Assembly (NCBI RefSeq): GCF_024753135.1
Contig: NZ_JANUGP010000011.1
Span: 151,657-215,656 of the forward strand
Origin: Streptomyces pyxinicus
GTDB taxonomy: Bacteria > Actinomycetota > Actinomycetes > Streptomycetales > Streptomycetaceae
Reading direction: 5' to 3'
Length of the DNA: 64,000 nucleotides
In this document: positions 32,281 to 40,535 of the stretch, in pieces
Layout: each line of letters opens with the position of its first letter
Position numbering within the stretch: position 1 is the stretch's first letter
Made by a program: the position numbers and the translations under genes
The notes under the pieces: generated by a model
The model's database searches: none
The model's input: the letters and a program-made list of their open reading frames with translations, nothing else
Told to the model about the DNA's origin: nothing

Positions 32281-33126
32281 ATGAGCGAAGGCGTGGACGA
32301 GGCGGGCTGGGACGTCGAGCCCGGCGACGAGATCGAGCCGGTGGTCCAGGCGGTGGCGCGGTTGCTCCGCGTGTGCCGGGAGGCGGCCGGCCTGACGGTG
32401 GCCGAACTGGCCGAGGCTCTGGGCTACGGCGAGGACATGATCCGCAAGATCGAGCGCGGTGCCCGGATCCCTCGCCCGGAGTTCCTCGACAGGGCTGACA
32501 CCTTACTGAGGGCGCGGGGTCACCTGAGGGCCTTCATGGAGGACATGCGGCGGGCCCGCTACCCGAAGAAGGTGCGCGATCTGGCGGACCTGGAGGAGCG
32601 GGCGGTGGAGATGCTGCTCTACGGCAGCCACAACATCCATGGTCTCCTCCAAACGCCGGAGTACGCGCGAGCGCTGTTCGGCATGAGGCAGCCCGCGCTC
32701 AGCGAAGACGTCATGGAGCGCGAGACCGCCGCGCGCATGGCTCGAAAGGCCGTCTTCGACCGGGATCCCGCGCCGACACTCAGCTTCGTCCAGGAACAGG
32801 TGACACTCGAACGGCCCTACGGTGGGAAGATGGTGCTGCGCCGACAACTCGAACACCTCCTGGAGGTGGCGCAGTTGAGGAACGTCACTCTTCAGATCAT
32901 GCCGACTCGCCAAGAGGAGAACGCCGGGGCGTCGGGTCTGGTCGAAGTGCTGAAGTTCGCTGACGGCACGGCGATCGGACGGTCCGATGGCGCGTTCAAC
33001 GGGCGCCCGGTCTCGAACCCCAAGGATCTTCGGATCCTCGAACTGCGCTATGGCATGATCCGGGCGCAAGCTCTCACGCCGAGGGCGTCGCAGAAGTTCA
33101 TCGAGCAAGCGCTGGGGAGACTATGA
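32281..33126 (+). CDS. XRE-family regulator with DUF5753 domain (WhiJ-like)
   Basis: A 281-residue protein. The helix-turn-helix (about 20-76) reads VAELAEALGYGEDMIRKIERGARIPRPEFLDRADTLL, and the C-terminal DUF5753 region reads LQTPEYARALFG, ERPYGGKMVLRRQLEHLLEVAQLRNVTLQIMP and FADGTAIGRSDG. WhiJ-type regulators act with a small DUF397 partner in developmental control of Streptomyces. The ATG at 32281 follows GGAGGAGGAGAC. Its stop overlaps the next start (ATGA), so it is coupled to the DUF397 gene. Tandem 9-bp repeats upstream may be its operator. Confidence 0.9.
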   Translation: MSEGVDEAGWDVEPGDEIEPVVQAVARLLRVCREAAGLTVAELAEALGYGEDMIRKIERGARIPRPEFLDRADTLLRARGHLRAFMEDMRRARYPKKVRDLADLEERAVEMLLYGSHNIHGLLQTPEYARALFGMRQPALSEDVMERETAARMARKAVFDRDPAPTLSFVQEQVTLERPYGGKMVLRRQLEHLLEVAQLRNVTLQIMPTRQEENAGASGLVEVLKFADGTAIGRSDGAFNGRPVSNPKDLRILELRYGMIRAQALTPRASQKFIEQALGRL

Positions 33127-33371
33127 GCACCGCGGAACTTCGCTGGTTCAAGAGCAGCTACAGCAGCAGCAGCGAACCCGGCGACTGCGTCGAGACGGCC
33201 CTCGCCTGGTTCAAGAGCAGCTACAGCGACAGCAGCGAACCCGGCGACTGCCTCGAAGTCGCCCCCACCCCCACCACCATCCACATCCGCGACTCCAAGG
33301 ACACGGCCAGCCCCTGCCTCACCGTCACCCCCACCACCTGGACCGCCTTCCTGTCCTACGCGGCACTGTGA
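33123..33371 (+). CDS. DUF397 protein with duplicated N-terminal motif
   Basis: An 82-residue acidic protein, partner type of XRE/DUF5753 regulators. DUF397 proteins normally have one WxKSSYS...GDCVEVA motif; here it occurs twice, WFKSSYSSSSEPGDCVE (8-24) and WFKSSYSDSSEPGDCLE (29-45), before the usual RDSKD...LTVTPTTWTAF end. It overlaps both neighbours by 4 nt (ATGA and GTGA), so it is translationally coupled on both sides. The normal C-terminal module suggests the protein is still functional. Confidence 0.88.
   Translation: MSTAELRWFKSSYSSSSEPGDCVETALAWFKSSYSDSSEPGDCLEVAPTPTTIHIRDSKDTASPCLTVTPTTWTAFLSYAAL
33143..33257 (+). repeat. 63-bp-period tandem duplication inside the DUF397 gene
   Basis: Bases 33143-33194 and 33206-33257 are identical at 48 of 52 positions and in phase, offset by 63 bp (21 codons). 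The high DNA identity suggests a recent event. Confidence 0.9.
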
Positions 33372-33988
33372 ACATACCGGCGAAAGATCTGCGGCCCCGG
33401 CGCGTCTGGTACCTCGTGGCCGCGCTGCTCGCGCTCCTGCTCAGCGCGGCCGGTGTCACCGTCATCGTGGTGACCGTGCGGGACGCGGTGAACTCCGTCG
33501 ACACCGAGCGGAGCTTCTCCGAAGGAGACGCGCGGACGTTCCACCTCGTCCAGGGGGAGACCAAGGCGATCTACGTCTCCCAGTCCGGGCAAGGGCACGT
33601 CGAGTGCCGGATTCCGGAGTTGCGTGACGGGTCGATGACCCAGCCGGACAGCGGCTTCCGCGTCACTCTGGGGTCCCGCACCTGGGAGCGTGTCTTCGAA
33701 GTCAGGCCCGGCAGCACCGGTGACTACGCGATCACCTGCACCTCCGAGCGGCCGGCGGAGTTCGCGCTCGGGGAGAAGCCGGAGGTCGGCTCCACGGTCG
33801 GCGGCATCTTCGCGGCGATCGGCTGCTTCCTCGCCGCTGTCGCCGGTGCCGTGGCCATCAGCGTCGTCACGGCCGTCCGCCGCAACCGCCACCGCCGCAG
33901 GCTCACCGCCGGCTGGGCCCCGCACCCGGCGTGGGGCCCGCCGCCGTCCGGTCCCGCCATGGGGTCTCAGCATGGTCCGATGGCTTAG
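33368..33988 (+). CDS. membrane protein of unknown function
   Basis: A 206-residue protein with two spans: residues about 13-36 (VWYLVAALLALLLSAAGVTVIVVTV) and about 145-168 (GGIFAAIGCFLAAVAGAVAISVVTAV). They flank an extracytoplasmic beta-rich domain with two cysteines (GHVECRIP, YAITCTSE). A basic Pro/Gly-rich tail follows. The GTG start overlaps the DUF397 stop (GTGA). Its end overlaps the next gene by 17 nt. No family name is certain. Confidence 0.75.
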   Translation: MNIPAKDLRPRRVWYLVAALLALLLSAAGVTVIVVTVRDAVNSVDTERSFSEGDARTFHLVQGETKAIYVSQSGQGHVECRIPELRDGSMTQPDSGFRVTLGSRTWERVFEVRPGSTGDYAITCTSERPAEFALGEKPEVGSTVGGIFAAIGCFLAAVAGAVAISVVTAVRRNRHRRRLTAGWAPHPAWGPPPSGPAMGSQHGPMA

Positions 33989-34595
33989 GCCGCACAGCCG
34001 CTGCCCGTCCCGCTGGTCAGAGTCCCCTCTGTCTGCGCATGGGTGCGATTTCCGCAGCGGACGTAGGGGGCTGCGGCGGAGGCCGGTTCTGCTCGCCCTG
34101 TCCCTCGCAATGGCCACCCTCACTGGGTGCGGCGTGACTGAGAAGGACTCCGACGCCACTCCGTCCGCCGGTACGCGTACCTCGCGTGCCGCCTCCGATG
34201 CGATGGAGAAGCTGTCCAGCGGCATCTACGACCTGATCGGCGTCAAAGGGAAGACGTCCGACAGCCGTCCGTTCGTCGCGGAGTGCTCGGGCAAGGACAC
34301 GAAGACCCACTTCCGGATCTTCCACTGGTGGAGCTTCTACCCGGCGTCGGCAAAGGATCTCGACGTGGCGATGGAACGGCTCAGGGCCGAGCTGCCCGAG
34401 CACGGCTGGAAGATCGTCACGTACGGCCCGGACACCAGCAAGAACAGGAACGTCAATCTGACCGCCGAAAACGATCAGCAGCGGACCGGCGTCAACATCG
34501 TCCGGATGGCCGAGAACGACCCGCCGAAGCTGAGCCTCCATGTCGTCTCCGGCTGCTACCAGGTCCCGGCCGGCCAAGAGGTGGAACATTTCTGA
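33972..34595 (+). CDS. lipoprotein, paralogue of the protein at 60859-61458
   Basis: A 207-residue protein with a lipoprotein signal (RRGLRRRPVLLALSLAMATLTGC, lipobox LTGC) after an unusually long basic N terminus. The ATG at 33972 is the only ordinary in-frame start before the signal; it lies inside the preceding gene, so the true start may be different. The mature part has SSGIYDLIG, RLRAELPEHGWKIVTYGPDTSKNRNVNLTAEN and LHVVSGCYQVPAG, closely matching a second lipoprotein near 61 kb. It is the last gene of the coupled XRE operon. Function is unknown. Confidence 0.75.
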   Translation: MVRWLRPHSRCPSRWSESPLSAHGCDFRSGRRGLRRRPVLLALSLAMATLTGCGVTEKDSDATPSAGTRTSRAASDAMEKLSSGIYDLIGVKGKTSDSRPFVAECSGKDTKTHFRIFHWWSFYPASAKDLDVAMERLRAELPEHGWKIVTYGPDTSKNRNVNLTAENDQQRTGVNIVRMAENDPPKLSLHVVSGCYQVPAGQEVEHF

Positions 34596-34634
34596 GCGAC
34601 TTCTCGATGACCGCGCCACGTGCCCACCCCCGGT

Positions 34635-34662
34635 TTGACCTACGTCACTCCCGGGGTAATCT
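34635..34662 (+). promoter_or_regulatory. rpsJ (S10 operon) promoter
   Basis: TTGACC (34635-34640), a 16-nt spacer and TAATCT (34657-34662). It would give a leader of nearly 390 nt. A weaker TTGGCC-N19-CAGACT pair (34674-34704) might be a second promoter. No gene is seen between 34596 and 35055. Confidence 0.7.
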
Positions 34663-34968
34663 CTACCGCTCGATTGGCCAGGCGGGTGCCCCATATGGCA
34701 GACTGTCCGAGTTGCTCGGTCGAGTGTTGATGCTGCGCGCCTCCCGCCGGGGGGACCGGAAGCGAGTCCCACAGTACTCGTCGCCCTAACTGCCACTGAG
34801 GCAGCGCTGGGGCGGACGTACGGGAATCTTCCGGGAAGTGTGGTGCGGCACCGGCCAGGCGCCCGGTGGGCCCGAGGCCCCCGGTCCGCGGTTCCGGAAG
34901 GGCCGTCGCATTCCCCCGCAGGGATGTCAGGGATGTTCGGACAAGGGACATCCGTGTCAGCGGGAGCG

Positions 34969-34995
34969 CGACACGCCCGACCGCGTGGGTCGGAG
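34969..34995 (+). promoter_or_regulatory. conserved leader hairpin element, rpsJ copy
   Basis: Same 17-nt core (CCGACCGCGTGGGTCGG, 34977-34993) as in the rpsL leader and the same CGACAC upstream flank; 25 of 27 positions are identical. It lies about 60 nt before the rpsJ ATG. Confidence 0.6.
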
Positions 34996-35055
34996 GTCGA
35001 CGAAAGGGAACCCCGGGTTCCGGAGCGTTAGAAGAGACAGGACTACTGAGTAGCC

Positions 35056-35364
35056 ATGGCGGGACAGAAGATCCGCATCCGGCTCAAGGCCTACGACCAC
35101 GAGGTCATCGACTCCTCGGCGAAGAAGATCGTCGAGACGGTGACCCGCACTGGTGCGTCGGTCGCGGGCCCGGTGCCGCTGCCCACTGAGAAGAACGTGT
35201 ACTGCGTCATCAAGTCGCCGCACAAGTACAAGGACTCGCGCGAGCACTTCGAGATGCGCACGCACAAGCGCCTGATCGACATCCTCGACCCGACCCCCAA
35301 GACCGTTGACTCTCTGATGCGACTCGACCTCCCGGCCGGTGTCGACATCGAGATCAAGCTCTGA
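35056..35364 (+). CDS. rpsJ: 30S ribosomal protein S10 / NusE
   Basis: The 102-residue S10 begins MAGQKIRIRLKAYDHEVIDSSAKKIVETVTRTGA and ends GVDIEIKL. It is part of the 30S head and binds NusG and NusB in antitermination. It is the first gene of the S10 operon; a conserved leader hairpin lies upstream. Confidence 0.98.
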   Translation: MAGQKIRIRLKAYDHEVIDSSAKKIVETVTRTGASVAGPVPLPTEKNVYCVIKSPHKYKDSREHFEMRTHKRLIDILDPTPKTVDSLMRLDLPAGVDIEIKL

Positions 35365-35381
35365 GGGCTGGTGATCTGAGA

Positions 35382-36026
35382 ATGGCTAAGCAGATCAAGG
35401 GCATCCTGGGCGAGAAGCTCGGCATGACGCAGGTGTGGGACGAGAACAACCGTGTTGTTCCGGTCACCGTCGTCAAGGCCGGCCCCAATGTCGTCACCCA
35501 GGTCCGCACGAACGACGTCGACGGCTACGAGTCCGTCCAGATCGCGTTCGGCGAGATCGACCCGCGCAAGGTGAACAAGCCCCTCAAGGGCCACTTCGCC
35601 AAGGCCGACGTCACCCCCCGCCGCCACCTCGTCGAGATCCGCACCGCGGACGCCTCCGAGTACACGCTGGGCCAGGAGATCTCCGCTGAGGTCTTCGAGG
35701 CGGGCGTCAAGGTGGACGTGACCGGCAAGAGCAAGGGCAAGGGCTTCGCCGGTGTCATGAAGCGTCACAACTTCAAGGGCCTCGGCGCCGGACACGGCAC
35801 CCAGCGCAAGCACCGCTCCCCCGGTTCCATCGGTGGCTGCGCCACCCCGGGCCGTGTGTTCAAGGGCCTCCGCATGGCGGGTCGTATGGGCAACGAGCGG
35901 GTCACCACCCAGAACCTGACCGTCCACGCCGTTGACGCGGAGAAGGGTCTGCTGCTCATCAAGGGCGCGGTTCCCGGTCCGAACGGCGGCCTCGTCCTGG
36001 TCCGCACCGCGGCCAAGGGGGCCTGA
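35382..36026 (+). CDS. rplC: 50S ribosomal protein L3
   Basis: A 214-residue L3 beginning MAKQIKGILGEKLGMTQVWDENNRVVPVTVV, with the long finger loop FKGLGAGHGTQRKHRSPGSIGGCATPGRVFKG that reaches toward the peptidyl transferase centre. It lies 17 nt after rpsJ and 8 nt before rplD. Confidence 0.98.
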   Translation: MAKQIKGILGEKLGMTQVWDENNRVVPVTVVKAGPNVVTQVRTNDVDGYESVQIAFGEIDPRKVNKPLKGHFAKADVTPRRHLVEIRTADASEYTLGQEISAEVFEAGVKVDVTGKSKGKGFAGVMKRHNFKGLGAGHGTQRKHRSPGSIGGCATPGRVFKGLRMAGRMGNERVTTQNLTVHAVDAEKGLLLIKGAVPGPNGGLVLVRTAAKGA

Positions 36027-36034
36027 GGTAACCG

Positions 36035-36694
36035 ATGAGCACTGTTGACATCCTTTCGCCGGCGGGCGACAAGGCCGGTTCCGTCGAGCTCCCCGCGGAG
36101 ATCTTCGACGTGGAGAAGATCAGCATCCCGCTGATCCACCAGGTCGTCGTCGCGCAGCTGGCCGCTGCCCGTCAGGGCACGCACAAGACCAAGACCCGCG
36201 GCGAAGTCCGTGGTGGCGGCAAGAAGCCGTATCGCCAGAAGGGCACCGGCCGCGCCCGTCAGGGCTCGACCCGCGCCCCGCAGTTCGCCGGCGGTGGCGT
36301 CGTCCACGGCCCGCAGCCGCGTGACTACTCGCAGCGCACCCCGAAGAAGATGAAGGCCGCGGCCCTGCGCCACGCCCTCACCGACCGGGCGCGCCACAAC
36401 CGCATCCACGTCGTCTCCGGCGTGGTCGAGGGCGAGACCGCCAGCACCAAGGCCGCCCGGACGCTGTTCGGCAAGATCTCGGAGCGCAAGAACCTGCTCC
36501 TGGTCGTCGAGCGCGCCGACGAGGCCGCGTGGCTGTCCGCCCGCAACCTGCCCCAGGTCCACATCCTGGAGCCGGGCCAGCTGAACACGTACGACGTTCT
36601 CGTCTCGGACGACGTGGTCTTCACCCAGGCCGCTTTCGAGTCCTTCGTCGCCGGCCCGAACACGGCCAACGACACCGAAGGGAGCGAAGCCTGA
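36035..36694 (+). CDS. rplD: 50S ribosomal protein L4
   Basis: A 219-residue L4. The exit-tunnel loop is KTRGEVRGGGKKPYRQKGTGRARQGSTRAPQFAGGG, where macrolide-resistance changes occur in other species; it looks ordinary here. E. coli L4 autoregulates the S10 operon, but the leader here does not obviously share that structure. The stop overlaps the rplW start (TGATG). Confidence 0.98.
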   Translation: MSTVDILSPAGDKAGSVELPAEIFDVEKISIPLIHQVVVAQLAAARQGTHKTKTRGEVRGGGKKPYRQKGTGRARQGSTRAPQFAGGGVVHGPQPRDYSQRTPKKMKAAALRHALTDRARHNRIHVVSGVVEGETASTKAARTLFGKISERKNLLLVVERADEAAWLSARNLPQVHILEPGQLNTYDVLVSDDVVFTQAAFESFVAGPNTANDTEGSEA

Positions 36695-37113
36695 TGGCTA
36701 CGCGTCACCCGAGCATCGCCTCGAAGGCCGCCAAGGCCGCCAAGGCCGCGCGCGTCGCCAAGGCACGCCGCCACGCCACCGAGGGCAAGAACACCGTCGA
36801 GACCCCGCTGAGCAAGTCGTACACGGACCCCCGTGACGTCCTGCTGAAGCCGGTCGTCTCGGAGAAGAGCTACGCGCTCCTCGACGAGAACAAGTACACG
36901 TTCATCGTCGACCCGAACGCCAACAAGACCCAGATCAAGCAGGCCGTCCAGGCGGTCTTCTCGGTCAAGGTCACCGGGGTCAACACGATCAACCGCCAGG
37001 GCAAGCGCAAGCGCACGAAGACCGGCTTCGGTCAGCGTGCCGGCAGCAAGCGCGCGATCGTGACCCTCGCCGAGGGCGACCGTATCGACATCTTCGGCGG
37101 TCCGACCGCCTGA
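36694..37113 (+). CDS. rplW: 50S ribosomal protein L23
   Basis: A 139-residue L23 at the tunnel exit, a docking site for trigger factor and SRP. Core: DPRDVLLKPVVSEKSYALLDENKYTFIVDPNANKTQIKQAV. An Ala/Lys/Arg-rich N-terminal extension of about 45 residues makes it longer than the E. coli protein (100 aa). The ATG at 36694 overlaps the rplD stop by one base. Confidence 0.97.
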   Translation: MATRHPSIASKAAKAAKAARVAKARRHATEGKNTVETPLSKSYTDPRDVLLKPVVSEKSYALLDENKYTFIVDPNANKTQIKQAVQAVFSVKVTGVNTINRQGKRKRTKTGFGQRAGSKRAIVTLAEGDRIDIFGGPTA

Positions 37114-37153
37114 GGGCGGTCCGGATCGTCCGATATCGGACGAGGACTGAGAA

Positions 37154-37990
37154 ATGGGAATCCGCAAGTACAAGCCGACTACGCCGGGCCGTCGTGGCGC
37201 CAGCGTCGCCGACTTCGTCGAGGTCACGCGGTCCACGCCGGAGAAGTCGCTGGTCCGCCCGCTGCACAGCAAGGGCGGCCGTAACAACGCCGGTCGTGTG
37301 ACCGTTCGCCACCAGGGTGGCGGACACAAGCGCGCCTACCGAGTGATCGACTTCCGTCGTCACGACAAGGACGGCGTGCCGGCGAAGGTCGCGCACATCG
37401 AGTACGACCCCAACCGCACCGCGCGCATCGCGCTGCTGCACTACGCGGACGGCGAGAAGCGCTACATCCTCGCCCCGCGCAACCTGCAGCAGGGCGACCG
37501 CGTCGAGAACGGTCCCGGGGCCGACATCAAGCCGGGCAACAACCTCGCCCTGCGCAACATCCCGGTCGGTACGACGCTGCACGCCATCGAGCTGCGTCCG
37601 GGCGGCGGCGCCAAGTTCGCCCGCTCGGCCGGTGCCTCGGTGCAGCTGCTCGCGAAGGAGGGCTCCATGGCCCACCTCCGCATGCCCTCCGGTGAGGTGC
37701 GCCTGGTCGACGTGCGCTGCCGCGCCACCATCGGCGAGGTCGGCAACGCCGAGCAGAGCAACATCAACTGGGGCAAGGCGGGCCGCAAGCGGTGGCTGGG
37801 CGTTCGCCCGACCGTCCGTGGTGTCGTCATGAACCCGGTCGACCACCCGCACGGTGGTGGCGAGGGCCGGACCTCCGGTGGCCGTCACCCCGTGTCCCCG
37901 TGGGGCAAGAAGGAAGGCCGTACTCGTTCGCCCAAGAAGGCGTCGAACAAGTACATCGTCCGCCGCCGCAAGACGAACAAGAAGCGCTAA
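37154..37990 (+). CDS. rplB: 50S ribosomal protein L2
   Basis: A 278-residue L2 beginning MGIRKYKPTTPGRRGASVADFVEVTRSTPEKSLVRPL. The conserved C-terminal NPVDHPHGGGEGRTSGGRHPVSPWGKKEGRTR contains the histidine important for peptidyl transferase activity. It binds 23S rRNA domain IV. Confidence 0.98.
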   Translation: MGIRKYKPTTPGRRGASVADFVEVTRSTPEKSLVRPLHSKGGRNNAGRVTVRHQGGGHKRAYRVIDFRRHDKDGVPAKVAHIEYDPNRTARIALLHYADGEKRYILAPRNLQQGDRVENGPGADIKPGNNLALRNIPVGTTLHAIELRPGGGAKFARSAGASVQLLAKEGSMAHLRMPSGEVRLVDVRCRATIGEVGNAEQSNINWGKAGRKRWLGVRPTVRGVVMNPVDHPHGGGEGRTSGGRHPVSPWGKKEGRTRSPKKASNKYIVRRRKTNKKR

Positions 37991-38002
37991 GGACGGGTTG
38001 AG

Positions 38003-38284
38003 ATGCCTCGTAGCCTGAAGAAGGGGCCCTTCGTCGACGACCACCTGATCAAGAAGGTGGACGCCCAGAACGAAGCCGGCACCAAGAACGTCATCAAGAC
38101 CTGGTCCCGTCGCTCCATGATCGTCCCGGCCATGCTGGGCCACACGCTCGCGGTGCACAACGGCAAGACCCACATCCCGGTGTTCGTCACCGAGTCGATG
38201 GTCGGTCACAAGCTCGGCGAGTTCTCGCCGACGCGTACCTTCCGGGGTCACGTCAAGGACGACCGGAAGTCGAAGCGCCGCTAG
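38003..38284 (+). CDS. rpsS: 30S ribosomal protein S19
   Basis: A 93-residue S19 of the 30S head, MPRSLKKGPFVDDHLIKKVDAQNEAG, with FVTESMVGHKLGEFSPTRTFRGH. It lies 12 nt after rplB. Confidence 0.98.
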   Translation: MPRSLKKGPFVDDHLIKKVDAQNEAGTKNVIKTWSRRSMIVPAMLGHTLAVHNGKTHIPVFVTESMVGHKLGEFSPTRTFRGHVKDDRKSKRR

Positions 38285-38326
38285 GCGCGGATCGCAACAG
38301 ACACGTAAGTAACTGGAAGGACAACC

Positions 38327-38674
38327 ATGGAAGCCAGGGCCCAGGCGCGGTACATCCGCGTCACGCCCATGAAGGCCCGCCGCGTGGTGGACCTCATCCG
38401 TGGCATGGACGCCACGGAGGCCCAGGCCGTCCTGCGATTCGCTCCGCAGGCCGCCTCCGTGCCGGTGGGCAAGGTGCTCGACAGCGCCATTGCCAACGCC
38501 GCGCACAACTACGACCACACCGACGCCGACAGCCTCGTCATCTCCGAGGCCTACGTCGACGAGGGCCCGACCCTGAAGCGGTTCCGTCCGCGCGCCCAGG
38601 GCCGTGCCTACCGGATCCGCAAGCGGACCAGCCACATCACCGTGGTCGTCAGCAGCAAGGAAGGAACCCGGTAA
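38327..38674 (+). CDS. rplV: 50S ribosomal protein L22
   Basis: A 115-residue L22 whose beta-hairpin (about residues 80-100, KRFRPRAQGRAYRIRKRTSHITVVV) lines the exit tunnel. The ATG follows GGAAGGACAACC. Its TAA shares one base with the rpsC ATG. Confidence 0.98.
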   Translation: MEARAQARYIRVTPMKARRVVDLIRGMDATEAQAVLRFAPQAASVPVGKVLDSAIANAAHNYDHTDADSLVISEAYVDEGPTLKRFRPRAQGRAYRIRKRTSHITVVVSSKEGTR

Positions 38675-39495
38675 TGGGCCAGAAGGTAAACCCGCACGGG
38701 TTCCGGCTCGGTGTCACGACCGACTTCAAGTCGCGTTGGTACGCCGACAAGCTGTACAAGGACTACGTCAAGGAAGACGTCGCCATCCGTCGGATGATGA
38801 CGTCCGGCATGGAGCGCGCCGGCATCTCCAAGGTGGAGATCGAGCGCACCCGTGACCGCGTGCGGGTGGACATCCACACCGCTCGTCCGGGCATCGTCAT
38901 CGGCCGCCGTGGCGCCGAGGCCGACCGCATCCGCGGCGACCTCGAGAAGCTCACCGGCAAGCAGGTCCAGCTGAACATCCTCGAGGTCAAGAACCCCGAG
39001 ACCGACGCTCAGCTGGTTGCCCAGGCCGTGGCCGAGCAGCTCTCCTCCCGCGTCTCCTTCCGCCGTGCCATGCGCAAGAGCATGCAGTCGGCGATGAAGG
39101 CCGGCGCCAAGGGCATCAAGATCCAGTGCGGCGGCCGCCTCGGTGGCGCCGAGATGTCCCGCTCGGAGTTCTACCGCGAGGGCCGTGTGCCCCTGCACAC
39201 GCTCCGCGCGAACGTGGACTACGGCTTCTTCGAGGCCAAGACGACCTTCGGCCGCATCGGCGTGAAGGTCTGGATCTACAAGGGCGACGTCAAGAACATC
39301 GCCGAGGTCCGCGCCGAGAACGCTGCGGCCCGTGCGGGTAACCGCCCGGCCCGTGGCGGTGCCGACCGCCCGGCCCGTGGTGGCCGCGGTGGCGAGCGGC
39401 GCGGTCGCAAGCCGCAGCAGGCTGCCGGCGCCGAGGCCCCCAAGGCCGAGGCTCCCGCCGCCGCTCCGGCTGAGAGCACCGGAACGGAGGCCTGA
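38674..39495 (+). CDS. rpsC: 30S ribosomal protein S3 with basic C-terminal tail
   Basis: A 273-residue S3. The KH domain carries RPGIVIGRRGAEADRIRGDLEKL, and the S3 C domain reads GIKIQCGGRLGGAEMSRSEFYREGRVPLHTLRANVDYG. Beyond about residue 215 there is an Arg/Gly-rich then Ala/Pro/Glu-rich tail (ARGGADRPARGGRGGERRGRK), so it is 40 residues longer than the E. coli protein. It forms part of the mRNA entry helicase. Confidence 0.98.
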   Translation: MGQKVNPHGFRLGVTTDFKSRWYADKLYKDYVKEDVAIRRMMTSGMERAGISKVEIERTRDRVRVDIHTARPGIVIGRRGAEADRIRGDLEKLTGKQVQLNILEVKNPETDAQLVAQAVAEQLSSRVSFRRAMRKSMQSAMKAGAKGIKIQCGGRLGGAEMSRSEFYREGRVPLHTLRANVDYGFFEAKTTFGRIGVKVWIYKGDVKNIAEVRAENAAARAGNRPARGGADRPARGGRGGERRGRKPQQAAGAEAPKAEAPAAAPAESTGTEA

Positions 39496-39500
39496 CCGTC

Positions 39501-39920
39501 ATGCTGATCCCCCGTAGGGTCAAGCACCGCAAGCAGCACCACCCGAAGCGCAACGGCATGGCCAAGGGTGGCACGCAGGTTGCGTTCGGCGAGTACGGTA
39601 TCCAGGCGCTGACCCCGGCCTACGTGACGAACCGCCAGATCGAGGCGGCCCGTATCGCGATGACCCGCCACATCAAGCGTGGCGGCAAGGTCTGGATCAA
39701 CATCTACCCGGACCGTCCCCTCACCAAGAAGCCGGCCGAGACCCGCATGGGTTCCGGTAAGGGTTCGCCGGAGTGGTGGATCGCCAACGTCAAGCCCGGA
39801 CGCGTCATGTTCGAGCTGTCGTACCCCAACGAGAAGATCGCCCGTGAGGCGCTGACTCGTGCGGCCCACAAGCTGCCGATGAAGTGCCGGATCGTCAAGC
39901 GCGAGGCAGGTGAAGCGTGA
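39501..39920 (+). CDS. rplP: 50S ribosomal protein L16
   Basis: A 139-residue L16, MLIPRRVKHRKQHHPKRNGMAKGGTQVAFGEYG, with RMGSGKGSPEWWIANVKPGRVMFEL near the A site. The stop TGA overlaps the rpmC ATG (TGATG). Confidence 0.98.
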   Translation: MLIPRRVKHRKQHHPKRNGMAKGGTQVAFGEYGIQALTPAYVTNRQIEAARIAMTRHIKRGGKVWINIYPDRPLTKKPAETRMGSGKGSPEWWIANVKPGRVMFELSYPNEKIAREALTRAAHKLPMKCRIVKREAGEA

Positions 39921-40144
39921 TGTCGGCCGGTACCAAGGCGTCCGAGCTGCGCGAGCTGGGCAACGAGGAGCTTCTGGCGAAGCTCCGCGAGGCCAAGGAA
40001 GAGCTGTTCAACCTCCGCTTCCAGGCGGCGACGGGCCAGCTCGAGAACCACGGTCGGCTCAAGGCCGTCCGTAAGGACATCGCGCGGATCTACACCCTGA
40101 TGCGTGAGCGCGAGCTGGGCATCGAGACGGTGGAGAGCGCCTGA
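39920..40144 (+). CDS. rpmC: 50S ribosomal protein L29
   Basis: A 74-residue L29, MSAGTKASELRELGNEELLAKLREAKEELFNLRFQAATGQLENHGRLKAVRKDIARIYTLM. The ATG at 39920 is preferred to the GTG three bases earlier. It sits at the tunnel exit and overlaps rpsQ by one base. Confidence 0.96.
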   Translation: MSAGTKASELRELGNEELLAKLREAKEELFNLRFQAATGQLENHGRLKAVRKDIARIYTLMRERELGIETVESA

Positions 40145-40431
40145 TGAGTGAGAGCAACGTGACTGAGCAGACTGCAGAGGCCCGCGGCTTCCGCAAGACC
40201 CGTGAGGGTCTCGTCGTCAGCGACAAGATGGACAAGACCGTCGTCGTCGCCGTCGAGGACCGCGTCAAGCACGCGCTGTACGGCAAGGTCATCCGCCGTA
40301 CCAACAAGCTCAAGGCGCACGACGAGCAGAACGCCGCGGGCGTCGGCGACCGTGTCCTCCTCATGGAGACCCGGCCGCTGTCCGCGACGAAGCGCTGGCG
40401 CGTCGTCGAGATCCTCGAAAAGGCCAAGTAG
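40144..40431 (+). CDS. rpsQ: 30S ribosomal protein S17
   Basis: A 95-residue S17 with an N-terminal extension (MSESNVTEQTAEARGF) before the OB-fold core KTREGLVVSDKMDKTVVVAVEDRVKHALYGKVIRRTNKLKAHDE. It is a primary 16S rRNA binder. A perfect hairpin follows before rplN. Confidence 0.97.
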   Translation: MSESNVTEQTAEARGFRKTREGLVVSDKMDKTVVVAVEDRVKHALYGKVIRRTNKLKAHDEQNAAGVGDRVLLMETRPLSATKRWRVVEILEKAK

Positions 40432-40477
40432 CAATTCCTGCGGGGCAGCTGCCTCGCAGGACAGTTCCGCCAGGCTC

Positions 40478-40506
40478 GGCAGGGGTCCGGTAACAGGACC
40501 CCTGCC
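40478..40506 (+). promoter_or_regulatory. perfect hairpin in the rpsQ-rplN spacer
   Basis: GGCAGGGGTCC (40478-40488) pairs with GGACCCCTGCC (40496-40506) around a 7-nt loop, about 30 nt before rplN and with no T-tract. It could be a terminator, an mRNA stability element or a regulatory site splitting the S10 and spc units. Confidence 0.6.
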
Positions 40507-40535
40507 GGGAACCGGCAGACAAACAGGAGATAGAC

